From Jacaranda mimosifolia (Eukaryota; Streptophyta; Magnoliopsida; Lamiales; Bignoniaceae): a stretch of DNA of 64,000 bases. Where the stretch lies: contig CM032129.1 in NCBI GenBank assembly GCA_018894105.1, forward strand, positions 27,855,468-27,919,467. Direction: 5' to 3'. Of the stretch, positions 1-12,106 are shown one piece after another (position 1 is the stretch's first letter; the number at the start of each line of letters is the position of its first letter). Below the pieces are notes generated by a model. It did no database searches, was not told where the DNA came from, and saw only the letters and a list, made by a program, of their open reading frames with translations. A program made the position numbers and the translations under genes.

Positions 1-659
1 TATCCATATCCATTTAAAGCAAATATTATCCGTATCTGATTACTATACATCCAACTGTAAATGAATATGAATATGGTAAATACCTATCCAATCTGTTTAA
101 TATACACTCCGAATATATATCCATTGGATATATCCCTTTATATATTCAATTATCCATAATTTAATTAAATTTGTTATCCGTATCCGATAAATAATATTTA
201 AAAAATTATTATATATAATATATTCTATTTTCATATATTTTAATATTTAAATAATATTTTAAAAAATTATCATATATAATATATTATTATACATAATAAA
301 TTATTTTTATTTTTTCAATATGAAATTTCATAATCTATATATAAATGAATATATGTATAAATTAGTAATTAAAGAATTAATAAAAAAAATTAGACAATAA
401 TGATGATAATTAAATAATATTAAATCAAAAAAATGAAAAATCAATGTATAAATGATAAAATTAATCAATATAAAATTATTGTTGCTTTACTTCATAATTA
501 ATTTATATTGGTGTCATTTTATTAATATTAATAAATCATAAAGTGAATCAATAATTATAAAAAAAATTAACTAAATCTAGAATAATTAACTTTTTAATTC
601 TAAAATAAAATACTAAAATACTAAAATTATTAACTAGCTAAGGGGACATTAAGATTTAA

Positions 660-1417
660 GAGAGTGTTTGGTGAGCTTATAAGCTTCTTAAAATATCTTA
701 TAAGATATTTGAGAGCTTATAAGATATCAAAAAGTGTTTGATAATTCTTTTAAAAGGAACTTATAAGCTCTTAAAATAAGATGTTAAGAGTTTATAAGCT
801 CTTTTTATAAAAGTTAGGAATTCCTAACTTGTTTTTAGGATATTAACAAACTCTCTTAATTTTAAGTATATTAATTATAAAATGATCATTATTAACACCT
901 TATAGGATCCAAGATCTTATTATCCAAACACTTTGAGAACTTATTTTTTTTTAAAAATCTAGCATTTTATAAGTTCGAAAAATATTTTATAAGACCTTTT
1001 AAATAATTTTAGCCAAACACCCTCTAAGAAGGTGTTTGGCTAAACTCATTTAAAACATCTTATAAGCTTCTGCATGTTATAAGATACTTTTGGATCTCCT
1101 GCATCTTATAAAATATTTTTCGAACTTATAAAATGCTAGATTTTACAAAAAAAATAAGTTCTCAAAGTGTTTGGATAATAAGATCTTGGAGCTTATAAGG
1201 TATTAGTAATGATAATTTTATAATTAATATGATTAAAATTAAGGGAGCCTGTTAAGATTTTAAAAATAAGTTAAGAAATCTTTACTTTCTTAAAAAGTAC
1301 TTATAAGTTTCTACCATCTTATTTTAGGAATTTTATGAGTTATTTTTTTTAAAAAAAATTACAAAACGTTGATATCTTATAAAATATTTTGAGGAGCTTA
1401 TAAACTCACGGAAACAA
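660..1417. repeat. Two copies of one MITE family in inverted orientation (long imperfect palindrome)
   Basis: The left copy runs about 660-1025 and the right copy about 1028-1417; the right copy reads as a diverged reverse complement of the left. Each copy has short terminal inverted repeats around GTGTTTGG (right end of the left copy: gccaaacaccctct at 1012-1025; start of the right copy: ggtgtttggc at 1031-1040). The interior repeats words such as cttataagctc. A third, more diverged copy lies at about 7836-8198. A transcript through this block could fold into a hairpin with arms of about 370 bp. Confidence 0.7.
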
Positions 1418-1859
1418 CTTTTAAATATTTTACAATATCTAACTATATACATATAATATAAGATGAATATGTCGTTTCATAATTTTATTTTGTAGATTTG
1501 TACTACTATTAATTTAGAAAACTAATAAAATTTATCTAGATATAAAACTTAAACTCTAAATCCTAAAATCTCACAACTTTATAAATTTTAAACCCCAAAA
1601 TCTACATATCTAAAATTAAATGTCAATATTCAATAGCCATCGTAAAAACTAATTTTTTAAAATTATATTAAAATATAATATACAAAAATATTAAGCATCA
1701 AGATTTGAATCAGAGTTATATATAACAAATTAATGAATAATTAAATTTAAAAATTTAAAAACTTAATTACTACAATTAAATATACAACTAAATGTAAAAG
1801 TCAAAAGTGTAGCCAAATCACTATTCACTAAACCCTACCTCCCAATTGCATTTCAATTT

Positions 1860-2260
1860 CACTTCCCTCCTTCACTCACACCAGCCGCCCGGTACTCTCT
1901 TCTTCCTTTCTTCCATTTTTCCCTTCTTTTTTTTTCATGTGTTTTACCATTCCACTAGCAAAAGCACTAACGAAATGCCTGTCATGAAGGCCAGCTGGCC
2001 TCCGAGACACCAAAACTGAGAGCCAACAAATCTGCTGGCTCTTGTCGAGAGGTAACGAGGCTGGCCTCCCCGTTGGCAACCCCCATCGCATTTGCTGGCT
2101 TGCCGGGAGGTTGCGAGAGCCAGCAGATTTGTTGGTTCCCACCTCAGCGACCAACAGAAGCTGGAGACTCGCGAGGCTAGCTTCTGCTTTCCTCTCTATC
2201 ACCGGTGATAGAGAGGGGCCAACAACTGCCCCTTTCCTTTTTATTTTTATTTTTTATCTC
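1860..2260. other. G+C-rich palindromic block inside the hAT element
   Basis: This block is far richer in G+C than its surroundings. It contains a perfect 26-bp palindrome at 2191-2216 centred on accggt. An inverted repeat of about 22 bp lies at 2019-2040 and 2119-2140 (gagccaacaaatctgctggc and its near-perfect complement), separated by about 80 bases, and ggccagctggcc lies at about 1990. It sits between the left subterminal region and the transposase pseudogene, so it may be the 5' untranslated or promoter part of the transposase gene, or captured DNA. Short open frames on both strands match nothing I recognise, and I do not call a gene. Confidence 0.6.
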
Positions 2261-2533
2261 CCACCCCCCTTTTTTATTTTTTTATAATTAAATTATAGTG
2301 ATTCTATAATTTAATTGTTTAGGTTTGAATTTTTGCATTTTTGGGCATTGTCAAAGACAAATTATTTTAGTGTTAAAGTTATAATTATATGAATTGTGAT
2401 TATGAATTATGTAGTCAATACTTTAGTATAATTACATGGATTATGCTTTTTGATTATATATTGGTAAATATTCTTATATGTTTGATTATTTTTTTTATTG
2501 TTCAATAGTTTTTGAAAAAGAAATTGTTGAATT

Positions 2534-4465
2534 ATGTCACATACTCTGGATCTTCCAGCTACTAGTGCTTCTACGCCATCTTCTACAAGTTCAAGTATAG
2601 GTATAAATCCTACTACTGAACATGTTGATAATGTTGATCCTGCACCATGTGACACTCAACAAGTTGAAGTTAAGTGTAGAAAATTAACATCTACATATGG
2701 GAGCACTACACTAGGGAATCAGTGGGGGGTAAAGGTAATGTTACTTCCACTTGCATCTATTGCAAAAGAAAATTTGAAGGCTCTAGTAAAAGTGGAACTA
2801 CTCATTTGAAAAATATGTTCAAAATTGCCCTCTTAAGAATTAATCAATTGACATTTGATAGGCATTTATTGGGAAATCTAGCAATAGTCTTGACCATACC
2901 CCTAAGATGACAACACATAAGTTTGATTCTACAATTGAGAGAGCTTTATTTGCTAAAATGATTGCGAATCATAATTTGCTTTTTCTTATGGCTTAGCATG
3001 AGTATTTCAGATTGTGGATATCTTATTGTATGCCATCATATAAGCATCGATCAAGAAATACCGTGAAAAATGATTTGGTGAATGTTTGCAATGAGAACAA
3101 AGTGAGAGTTTATCAAGATATTGAAAATTTAACTTCTTGAGTCACACTTACAACTGATAGGTGGACATCTAATCATCAGAATTGTGGATATTTTTGTCTG
3201 ACTTGTCATTACATTGATTGAAAAATCGTGTTTTGGAATGGAATATTGACAATAAGTTATTTGTTGTGGTTGTGGATAATGCCTCTTAAAATTCTGGAAT
3301 GTTGGATGGCATGAGAAAATGGTTGAATGATAAGAAATCAGTTTTGCACAATGGTGACATGTTTCATATTCGATGTTCAGCCCATATATTGAACTTGATT
3401 GTTAAAAGTGGACTTCATATTGTTCATGGATTAATTGAAAAAATCCGTGATAGTGTCAAGTACATCAATCAATCAGTACAAAGGGATGAAAATTTTTCCC
3501 TTGCTTTGAGTCAAACTGGGTTTAATCCTAAGAGGCTTGTTAGTTTAGATTGTGAAACTTGATGGAATGCAACATATGATATGCTTGTGAATGCTTTAGA
3601 GCTTAAAGAAGCATTTAACTGCTTGGCTGATTTGCGTAGTGATTATAAATTTTTACCTTCAAATAAGGAATAGGAAATTGGGGCAAAAATTTGTGATCAT
3701 TTGAAAATATTTAAGGTTGCTACTTTAGAGCTTTCCGGAAGTGACTATCCAACTGCACCTGTGTACTTTACTACAGTTTGTTTGATTAGAGCGGAGTTGA
3801 TGAAGTGGAGTAAGAGTGATGATGAAAATATTTAGATGATGGCACTTTTGATGCAAACAAAGTTTGATAAGTATTGGGATTAATGCAATAAGGTGTTGAC
3901 TATTGCTGGAATTTTTTATCCTAGATACAAGATGAAATTTGTTGAGCTTGCTTTTAACAATATGTATGGTGAGAGTGCAGATTTTTATATAAGCAAAGTT
4001 CGTACTTTTGGGTTGAATTAGTTTTAGAGGATGAGGAAAATCCTTGCATCGATGTCACTGATGCTTGTGAGTCTTCTTCTAGCCATGTTGATTCTTCAAA
4101 GTCCCAAAACTCTCTTATTGCAATGTTTAAAGTACTCACAGCTCAATCTAGTATGACAAGTGTTACTAAAAAAATGTGAGATTGAGTTGTAGTTGGATGA
4201 AGGGTTGGTCCCCTATAATGATCAAGAAAGTGTCTCATTTGATATTTTGGGTTGGAAGAAGCATAATGGAATAAGATTTCCAAATTTTGCAAAATTGGTT
4301 CGTGAAATTTTGGCAATTCCATGTACTACAGTAACATCGGAGTCCACTTTTTGTCAAGCACGTAGAATTATTGATGATACTCGTGCCTCACTAAATTTTG
4401 AAATAGTAGAGTGTTTACTTTGTGTTAAAGATTGGTTGCTAACAATTGAAAATGATTGTAAATAA
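2534..4465 (+). pseudogene. hAT transposase pseudogene (BED finger, catalytic-region remnants, hAT-C dimerisation domain)
   Basis: Reading from ATG at 2534 gives a Ser/Thr-rich N-terminus. A frameshift near 2720 then leads to a BED zinc-finger remnant with CIYC...SGTTHLKN; the usual second histidine appears to be lost. Downstream fragments in line with plant hAT transposases include TLTTDRWTS (about 3148-3174), a run from about 3299 to 3562 containing IRCSAHILNLIV, and LIRAELMKWS near 3785. The C-terminal fragment at 4193-4465 carries a well-preserved hAT-C domain: DILGWKKH, REILAIPCTTVTSESTF and LLCVKDWL. Several in-frame stops and at least two frameshifts interrupt the gene, so no active protein can be made. 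It would have cut and integrated this element. The family call is secure; exact exon limits are not. Confidence 0.88.
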
Positions 4466-5263
4466 TGAGTATTTCTTTCATTTATTTAGTTTTATTTATT
4501 TATATATCAACATATAAATGTAGACTAATATATACTTTTTTATAGGTATAATTGATTGAACTTTTGGAGTACATGGTGTCAATTATTGTGATGCTTCAAT
4601 TGTTGCTTTTGGTGTACTTTCTATTTACTTTTTTTATTCTTTGAGATTATTTGTAAAGTATATTATAAGTTCTTATAGAGTGCTTTTTTTTCTCCTTAAT
4701 AGATAATCTCTTAAACTTTACCACTAATATTTTGTTTATTATGTTTTGTAGTGTTAAACAGATGAGAAGTTCAAGCATGTTCGTGTTGTTGGACTATGTG
4801 AAGATTTTTCTTGTATTGGAACGAACTTTTATTTTGTTTCTTTTGGATTGTTGTATTATGTATTGAAGATTGTTATTTCTTTTGATTCTTGAGGAGATTT
4901 GTATGCTTGTTTGATCTTTGGAGTATGCTAATTTTATTGTTTGTTTGTTGTTGTTTTATAGATTTTATTATGTTATTTATTTGATTTTTTTTAATGAAAT
5001 TTATTAGAAAAAAAATGATTTTTATTATAAGTTAACAGATTCGAATATTCGGATATTCATAAACGGATATTCGGATATTTGTAAATAGATATTCGGAATA
5101 ATTATAATCGGATACGGATATATCCAAATTCGCATAATATCTGGCGAATACGAATTCGGAAGTTATTAAAAAATATCGGTTGGATACGGATTTGGATATG
5201 AATATTATAAAACTTAAATGAATATGGATACGAATACAGGATATAATCTATCTGATCTGTTTA

Positions 5264-5290
5264 ATATCCGTTTACAGCCCTAGTCAAGTC
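5264..5290 (-). repeat. Right terminal inverted repeat of the hAT element plus candidate 8-bp target duplication
   Basis: The sequence up to 5282 ends with ccgtttacagcccta. The eight bases after it, gtcaagtc, would be the target-site duplication. The partner copy lies left of the window. Confidence 0.65.
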
Positions 5291-5901
5291 CATATGCCAC
5301 ATCAACAGCCACGCAAGCGGATGGGAGGAAGAGCTTGATGACAAAGCACCACATCACTTGTCACATAGGATTGGGATAAAGAAAATTGGGATTTCGGCTC
5401 AATTTATTCTTAAATTGCCAAATTTCAATAGATAGTGTACTTATTATAAGGCCCGAATATTTAAAGTCTCATTTTGTCAGTAGAGTCAAGTTACGGGGAC
5501 TGAATTTGCATTTTTCCCTATAATAGTATAGATAGATGATTCGAGTCAAGTCGAATTTATGGTTAAGATCAAACCTAACCTCGATCATAGGATATTTATC
5601 CAAAAGTAATATGGAATAGTTGATCTATCAATTTAAATGAGTGATTGGATTATAATAAGAGAAAGGGAGATTGGAGCTTGTTCGAACTCGAGTAGGATTC
5701 AGTTAAATCAAACTAACGTAATAAGACAAGTATTTAAGTGAGTCGACCACGATATGGATGTTTTTATGTATTTTCTACGTCATGTTCATTTTGCACATTT
5801 CATAAATCCATCCATTTTAACTGTGTGCCTTTAGATTGCTGGGAATTTTTGTAATTATGAAACTTATATGTGTTCTTTTTAAATCGGTCGAACCTCAGGA
5901 T

Positions 5902-5934
<33 letters not shown>

Positions 5935-6314
5935 CCTCTTTTATCATGGAGAAAAAGAATCGACCATGAAAAATAAATCAGGTAACGTAAATTTGGAAAT
6001 TATGGCCTTGAACTGTGAATTATTCATATATATATATATATATATATATTCGTGTGTGTGTGTGTGTGTGTGTAATTCAAACACTTGATAAATAAACATA
6101 ATTATAGCATGAGTAAACTACATTTTAAATAGAATAGTCAATCACAAAATAACTATTAATTACACACACTTAATAAACTTAATTATAGCATAAGTAAAAT
6201 ATATTTTAAATAGAATAGTCAATCACAAAATAACTATTAATGCACTTCCTCACGAACCGGCCGAACCCAAACCATACTAGTTGTTGTCTCCAATTCTTAT
6301 AGGATTAGTTGTAC
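5283..6314. other. Intergenic DNA with a Helitron-like 5' end, microsatellites and a tandem duplication
   Basis: No gene is visible. At 5517-5532 the minus strand reads TCTATACTATTATAGG, matching the 5' terminus of the Helitrons at 43-48 kb; the rest of such an element cannot be traced, and the hAT element may have inserted into it. Dinucleotide repeats lie at 5902-5927 (TA), 6026-6049 (AT) and 6052-6073 (GT). Confidence 0.6.
6081..6242. repeat. Tandem duplication, unit about 80-85 bp
   Basis: Copy one begins acacttgataaataaac at 6081 and copy two begins acacttaataaac at 6166. Both continue through aattatagcat and agaatagtcaatcacaaaat. They differ by a few substitutions and a small indel. 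The pair lies directly after the (AT)/(GT) microsatellite. Confidence 0.85.
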
Positions 6315-6771
6315 TTAGGCTCGTTTGCTTTGAATGATATGATTAGAAGTGATATATAAGTAAATAGAAGTGATATATAAGTAAATAGATACATTTTAAG
6401 TCCATTATGATAGAATATTTTAATTTTATGTTTGGTTGATAAGATTAATATATAAATTAAAATATAATATATATAAATTTACTATTATATCTTTTATACT
6501 TTTTAATAAGTTTTTCACAATTTTCTCATTTTTTTCCATTCTTAAGAACAAGGTTTAATTGGAAATAAGATAAAAGATAGGCCCTATTTGATCTTTGTAA
6601 TTCTTATCGCACCAAATCAAGTATTTCCCCCTTTGATCCATTTTTCAAAAGCAACAATAAAAATATTGGACTTAGGATTTATCAACGATTTTTTATCAAT
6701 TGAAACAAACATTAAAAGAGATTTGATTAGGTATGTATAACATCCAATCAAACCAAGCAAACAAAGCCTAG
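6315..6771. mobile_element. MITE-like element with ggctcgtttgcttt end (copy 1)
   Basis: The left end TAGGCTCGTTTGCTTTG pairs with a right end whose complement is TAGGCTTTGTTTGCTTGG. The interior closely matches 17103-17370 (for example gaatattttaattttatg and ggtttaattggaaataag), which shows a multi-copy family. A 21-bp direct duplication lies inside at 6345-6365 and 6366-6386. I could not find a convincing target duplication. Another, more diverged copy begins near 37983. Confidence 0.6.
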
Positions 6772-7835
6772 AAGTGATCAAGTACAGTACGCACAACAAC
6801 ATAAAATTCACTCGTGCTTCGAAGTTTTCAAATATATTACAAACATACCAAGTATGAAACTCATGAAATTGAAAAAACCTGCAAGTATTTTTTCTAACTC
6901 AGAGAAAAAGAAGAATTCTTTAAATTGTTTGGATAAGTGAACTGTGAAAAAATCAATTAGTTGATATAAGTAGCACACAATTCATTAATATTCAAACTCT
7001 AAACGTCACTCATATAAGTGTGAGTGCAATGGTATTGAACTAATTGGCTAATCAACATAAATTATGATTTTAATTGTGTGTGTATATATTATTATTATTA
7101 TTATTATTCAACCAAATGATGATTACATCGCGGGATTATTATTTTAGTTCTATTGCAATGTTGCTGAATGATTGTGATCAGAAAGGCATTTTTATTTCAA
7201 ATGCTTAGAAATTTTTGAAAATTAATTATAGATAAAGCAATGCAATGTAAGAATTTCTATGAGCACCAAAAAAAATTTAAATAGCATGACTCAAAATGTT
7301 GTTAAAAATACAGTACATCAAAATGTTGTCACAACTTTAGATATTAATGATAATATTAGACCCTTTTTATGTTAGCATATCAACTAATAAAGTTCAAGTA
7401 CAAACACAATCGCATTTTAAAATTATGGAACATTGCTATATATATGTACTAATATATTATCCTGATTTCTGGATAAATTGAATATTCCATAAGTCAGATT
7501 TAATTTCCCTACTGTGTAGAAAAATTGTGGTGGAAAGGTTTGATGAAACTTATCCATTTAATTACTATATAGCTTTGTTAAAAGTTTGTGGGTATAGACG
7601 ATGGGACTACACTTACAAATAATTAACAATATCATCATAAAAAGTATTATTCTTTTTGAGTGAAGAAGAAATCATTATCCCTTGTTTTGTCTTTGGTTAA
7701 TTTTTTCTTGCTTCACCAACTTGCTTGAATTGATCTTGTTCTCATATATCTTCTTTTTTCTGTTGTCAGAGATCTCTCAATGATCAAGTGGTGATATCCT
7801 CTGTCACACAATCATTATAGGAGTGAAAAGTTCGG
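6772..7835. other. Intergenic DNA, no gene seen
   Basis: A+T-rich sequence without a recognisable coding segment. It holds an (ATT)7 microsatellite at 7088-7108. Confidence 0.6.
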
Positions 7836-8198
7836 CATTTGAGTGAGTTCATAATATCCTCAAAATATATTATAAATGTTTAAAAATTTATAAAATATTA
7901 TAAAAAAATTTTAAAAAAAATTATGAGCTTCTAAAATAAAATACATGAACGATCTAATTATAAGCTTTCTAACTTAATTTTAATTTTTTTAACAATTTTC
8001 TTTAATTTTAATTATCGTAATTAAAAAGTAGTCATTAAAAAAATATTATAAGTTTCAAAATTTTACTTTATATAAGTATTTCAAGAGCTTTTTTTTTCAT
8101 AAATAAATATATATATATATATATATAAGCTCTAAAAATATCTTTTAAGATATAGAAGCTTAACATATTTTAAATAAATTTAGCCAAATATCTTCTAA
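7836..8198. mobile_element. Diverged third copy of the MITE family seen at 660-1417
   Basis: The right end (aaatttagccaaatatcttct, about 8177-8196) resembles tagccaaacaccctct at 1010-1025. The interior shares words such as agcttctaaaataa and ataagctctaaaa, with an AT run at 8108-8128. The left boundary is approximate. Confidence 0.45.
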
Positions 8199-8339
8199 CT
8201 CACTATCGAAATTGAACCACGTTAACGTAAAATTTATAACAAGATTTGATTCACAACTATTTCCTTTTCGTTTAGTTCCTCTTTAAGTTGTTCGTTGCGC
8301 TTCAGAATCTAGATTTTGTTTATTTACCTCACATTTTCT

Positions 8340-8770
8340 AAAGGAGTAAAATACATTCTTCGAATTAAATTAGTAAGAGTAAAATTATTTTTAAAAAATT
8401 AATTACGAATTTAAAAATGAAAAACTATTAATTTCTACGTACTTTCACATAAAATTTACTTTATTTTCATTTTCAATACTCCTATTTAACGCACTCTACC
8501 ATCCTATTATTACACCAATCGACTTCAAATTCGATTTGACATATATAAAATACTTACTATTATTTTAAAACTAATAATATCTATACATATTTTAGAAAAA
8601 TAATTTTTTTTAAATATAAAAAAATATAAATCACCTAAATTTTCAGCTCTATATCTAACTTAATCATATTTTTAGATGAAACATTCAAATACAATCTTAC
8701 TTTTATTTTCAAAACTATAACTCATTTTTCAACTCCTGAAAATATTGGAACCAAAGAATGAAAATGAACA
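8340..8770. repeat. Dispersed repeat shared with 45441-45868
   Basis: The segment is collinear with 45441-45868: gaaaaactattaatttct against gaaaaactatcaacttct, then shared stretches around cctattattacaccaatc / cctattatcgcatcaatc, and a later shared ctatatctaactta / ctatatctacacta. It is probably a MITE; at this copy the ends are not clear. Confidence 0.5.
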
Positions 8771-10441
8771 CATGGATGAAGGTGAAAAATTAATACCCTC
8801 GAAGATGATTAAGCTTGTGACCTATTTCAACTTTTTCTTCTTAAGTCAAGCACAATTGAAAAAGGTAATTGCAAATACTGATCGTCACGTGACTTTTTAT
8901 AAGTAAAAGTTTATTGGTGTTTCAAAATGACTAGCTATTGCATACAAGCCCTTAACTGGCTTGTCGAACCTAAGATGGAGCTAACTATATATTTGTTGGA
9001 GGGTCAGCTGTGATTTATTATGTTGGTAATATGTTAGAATTTTGCTTAGATCATTGTCTTAATTATATGCAAAGCTGCTGATCGCTTTTCGTAATACCCC
9101 AAGTCTTTATATGAATTATTATAGTAAGGATACAATATTGGATGGCAGGAATAATGGAGTAGTATTAGTTGATTTTGATTTTTTATTAATATTCTTGGAT
9201 TGCTCTTCTCCTAGAATTTGAGCATATAAATTTATTAGGCACTTGATCGACATTTAAGAGATTTAAATTAAATTTTTTGGTGTTATTAAGGATCATATTT
9301 TAGGTACTCATCTTGACTTTATTACCGATTTGAAGGACATAGATTTTAGACTTTAATATTACTTTTAGGATTGCTCGGTGACGATTGAAGATGTAGAATT
9401 TATTAAGTCAATTATTTGATGGAACTTTATTAATTGATTTTAATGTTAATGATTTTAAGCTAGCTACTCTGGATGTCAATTTATGAGAAGGAAATATTAA
9501 TCTTTAGTTCATTTCTAATTAATAATTTAAGATGTATTAGTTTGCATAAATTATTTAATTTATTTCAAGTTGTTAAAGCCCATACCTAGCATAAAAATAA
9601 GAATATAAATTGTATTTCTATTTCTATAGGTTAAGTATAATAAAAGCCCAAGCTATTTAATTCATTTTAAGTTATAATTATGCCCGTAAATAGTGTATGC
9701 AAAAAAATAAAAATAAAAATAAAAATAACCCACAAATTATTATGAAGTACTTATGGATTTGGATCCATAATTATTAAGTTAAAGATGATGAAAATCAATT
9801 TTTATAAAATTTTCGGATTTATGGATGGATGCATGATTCTAGAGGTCTTCTCAACATTTTAAAACTCTATTTGAATAGTTTTTGACTCCCATAAGGTATT
9901 TAGTCATATTGGTTAGCTAAAGCCATATAAATATAGGTGATTTGAAATCTTAAAACCTCATTTTTTGTACCATTATATTTTCATGCGAAAATTCATCATA
10001 GATATTCTCTTTTATTTAGTTACTAAACTATGGAATATTTAGCTAAAATCCAAAATAATTAAATCATGAAAAGTTAGAATTTTGGTTATTCAGACTTTAG
10101 TCAGGAGCTTGGGAATTTCAGTCATTATCCAATCCTGATGAGTTAAGGATTGTAGGGATTTCAGTAACTGCCTAATACTGATAAGGTTAGGATTTTAGAA
10201 TTATCCACGGCTTTGAGTCGTCGTTGTCTGGGATTGATACTGATCAAGTCTATGGGAGTTAGGAATTAGAGTTATCTCTTTATCTCAATAAGATATGAAT
10301 TTTAATTTATCCAAAATACCCTGCCGAGTAGTACAGATACCCATACAGTAGGAAATAGAAAAGACATGCAAATGTGAGAAAATACTAATCTTTCTATTTG
10401 TTCATTAAAAATCCATAGGAAATTTCATTCTGGGGTACTAA

Positions 10442-10730
10442 CATACTATTGTTTTTGTCATAGAATTAGTAGAGAACGCTTAAGAGGTAGATCGAATCTG
10501 AGGAAAACTTTGGGTTTTACGATTTAATTTGGTATAAGTGAATTTCCTTTCTCTTTCTATTGAAAATATTTTTTCTGCATTACTATCATACTATTGTTTT
10601 TGTCATAGAATTAGTAGAGAACGCTTAAGAGGTAGATCGAATCTGAGGAAAACTTTGGGTTTTACGATTTAATTTGGTATAAGTGAATTTCCTTTCTCTT
10701 TCTATTGAAAATATTTTTTCTGCATTAATG
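10442..10730. repeat. Direct tandem duplication, unit 145 bp, nearly perfect
   Basis: The unit begins catactattgtttttgtc at 10442 and again at 10587, and the two copies are almost identical over their whole length. The near-identity suggests a recent duplication, by replication slippage or unequal exchange. Confidence 0.9.
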
Positions 10731-10875
10731 GTTTTTGCATGAAAGTATAAGTAAATTTCTTTTATTCTTCTATTGAAAATATTTTCTCTGCATGAATGAT
10801 TTTTGCATGAACTTGTAAGTAAATTTATATTCTCTTTCTATTGAAAATATTTTTCTACATGAATGATTTCTGCAT
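10669..10875. repeat. Shorter tandem repeat, unit about 65 bp, 3 diverged copies
   Basis: Each copy contains ataagt(g/a)aattt, then a pyrimidine stretch, then ctattgaaaatatttt and ctgcat(g/t)aatg. The array follows directly on the 145-bp duplication and shares its last part. Confidence 0.7.
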
Positions 10876-11158
10876 CAAAATAAGTGATTTTGCATATTGA
10901 ACTTTTAAATCTAACGGTTTATTTGTTGTAGAATTTTCCATTTGCAAATGCTTAATTATTCATGACTTTTGTCGCATGTATAAAACTTATTCTTAGGATT
11001 TGAGCATGTAAAACAAACAAAAAAAAATTGAATCTTGCATAAAATATATTATTTTATATTGAAATAAAAATAATAAAAAAGATCTATGCTTTGAATAATT
11101 GAGAAACTGTCGGTAGGAACAAATTCTGTAACTATGCTACGTGGTTACAGTAGCAACA

Positions 11159-11266
11159 GATATTTGAAGCCACTCTTAACGGTACTGTAGTTAAGATCTC
11201 TGAAGCCACTCTTAACGGCGTTGTAGTTAAAACCTTTGAAACCATTCTTAATAGCATTGTAGTTAA
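11159..11266. repeat. 36-bp tandem repeat, three copies
   Basis: The words tgaagccactcttaacgg, tgaagccactcttaacgg and tgaaaccattcttaatag start at 11165, 11201 and 11237, exactly 36 bp apart, each followed by ...tgtagttaa. The period is a multiple of three, but no open frame runs through that I can assign. Confidence 0.85.
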
Positions 11267-11739
11267 GATCTTCGCCAAGTTAATCGATTAGAATCCCGAG
11301 AGTTCATGAGCATGAAAAATTAATGAATATTTTTTATAAGAGTGTAATCTCTGTTCTGAATTACTCTGAAAAACATGTTTTGTGATTCACATTGATAATC
11401 TAAATCTTGAATTTTTTCATATGTTATATTTCTGAAAGCAAATATTCTTGTCTTCAATAATTTCTTTTCTTGTGTTTAATATTTATACATGCTCAAATCT
11501 AGTAGGAGGAGAAGGAGATTTATTTATTGGGCAAAGTGTCGATCATAAGATATTAATTTACCATTTTGCAGATAACTTAGTTCAGGACGAGGACAATGAG
11601 CAATTTTAAGGATGGTGACAAGAGATTGGTATTTTTAGAATGTGTTTATTTGATGTCTAAATTTTCTAGCTTGTTGATTAGGAAATTTTCTTTGAGGTCT
11701 TGGGTACTCAAGTTTGATTGTTAAGACAAGTATCTAAAT

Positions 11740-12106
11740 TAGGGGTACAAACGAGTCGAGTCAGCTCGCGAGCCTCACGAGCCAAACTCGAGCTATTTTG
11801 AGCTCAACGACTCTAATTCGAGCCGATCTCGAGTAGTCTATATCTAGGTTCGAGGCTAATTAAATATTATTTTTATTTATTAATGAATATATATTATATT
11901 ACTATTTTTTTTATTTCGAGTTCAAACTGAAACTCGAGCTCGAGCCTGCAGTTATTTACAATTCATTTGTCAATTCGAGTTGAACTCAAATTTTTTTGTC
12001 GAGCCGAGTTCGAGCCTTAAAATTTTAGGCTCGTTGACCTTGAGCTTGAGCTCGAGCTCAAAAATTTTGCCCAAACTCGGCTCAGTTCAACTCAATTGCA
12101 CCCCTA
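11740..12106. mobile_element. Non-autonomous hAT element (367 bp) with 8-bp target duplication
   Basis: The left end TAGGGGTACAAACGAGTCGAG and the right end (complement TAGGGGTGCAATTGAGTTGAA) form terminal inverted repeats. The flanks are atctaaat (11732-11739) and attcaaat (12107-12114), an 8-bp duplication with two mismatches. The interior is packed with ctcgag and gagctcgag words, which fits clustered transposase-binding sites. It sits inside the putative LTR relic. Confidence 0.8.

Larger units (their letters stand above)
1..5282 (+). mobile_element. hAT-family DNA transposon, autonomous type but decayed; left end outside window
   Basis: The right end, read on the minus strand, starts TAGGGCTGTAAACGG, a terminal sequence typical of plant hAT elements. 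Both ends carry dense subterminal copies of ggatat/atatcc words (about 1-180 and 5040-5270), as expected for hAT transposase binding regions. Between them lies a transposase pseudogene with BED-finger and hAT dimerisation remnants. The next 8 bases (5283-5290, gtcaagtc) are the candidate target duplication, but the left flank is not in the window, so this cannot be confirmed. The body also holds an inverted MITE pair and a G+C-rich palindromic block. The element is clearly inactive. Assignment rests on terminal and coding evidence together. Confidence 0.85.
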
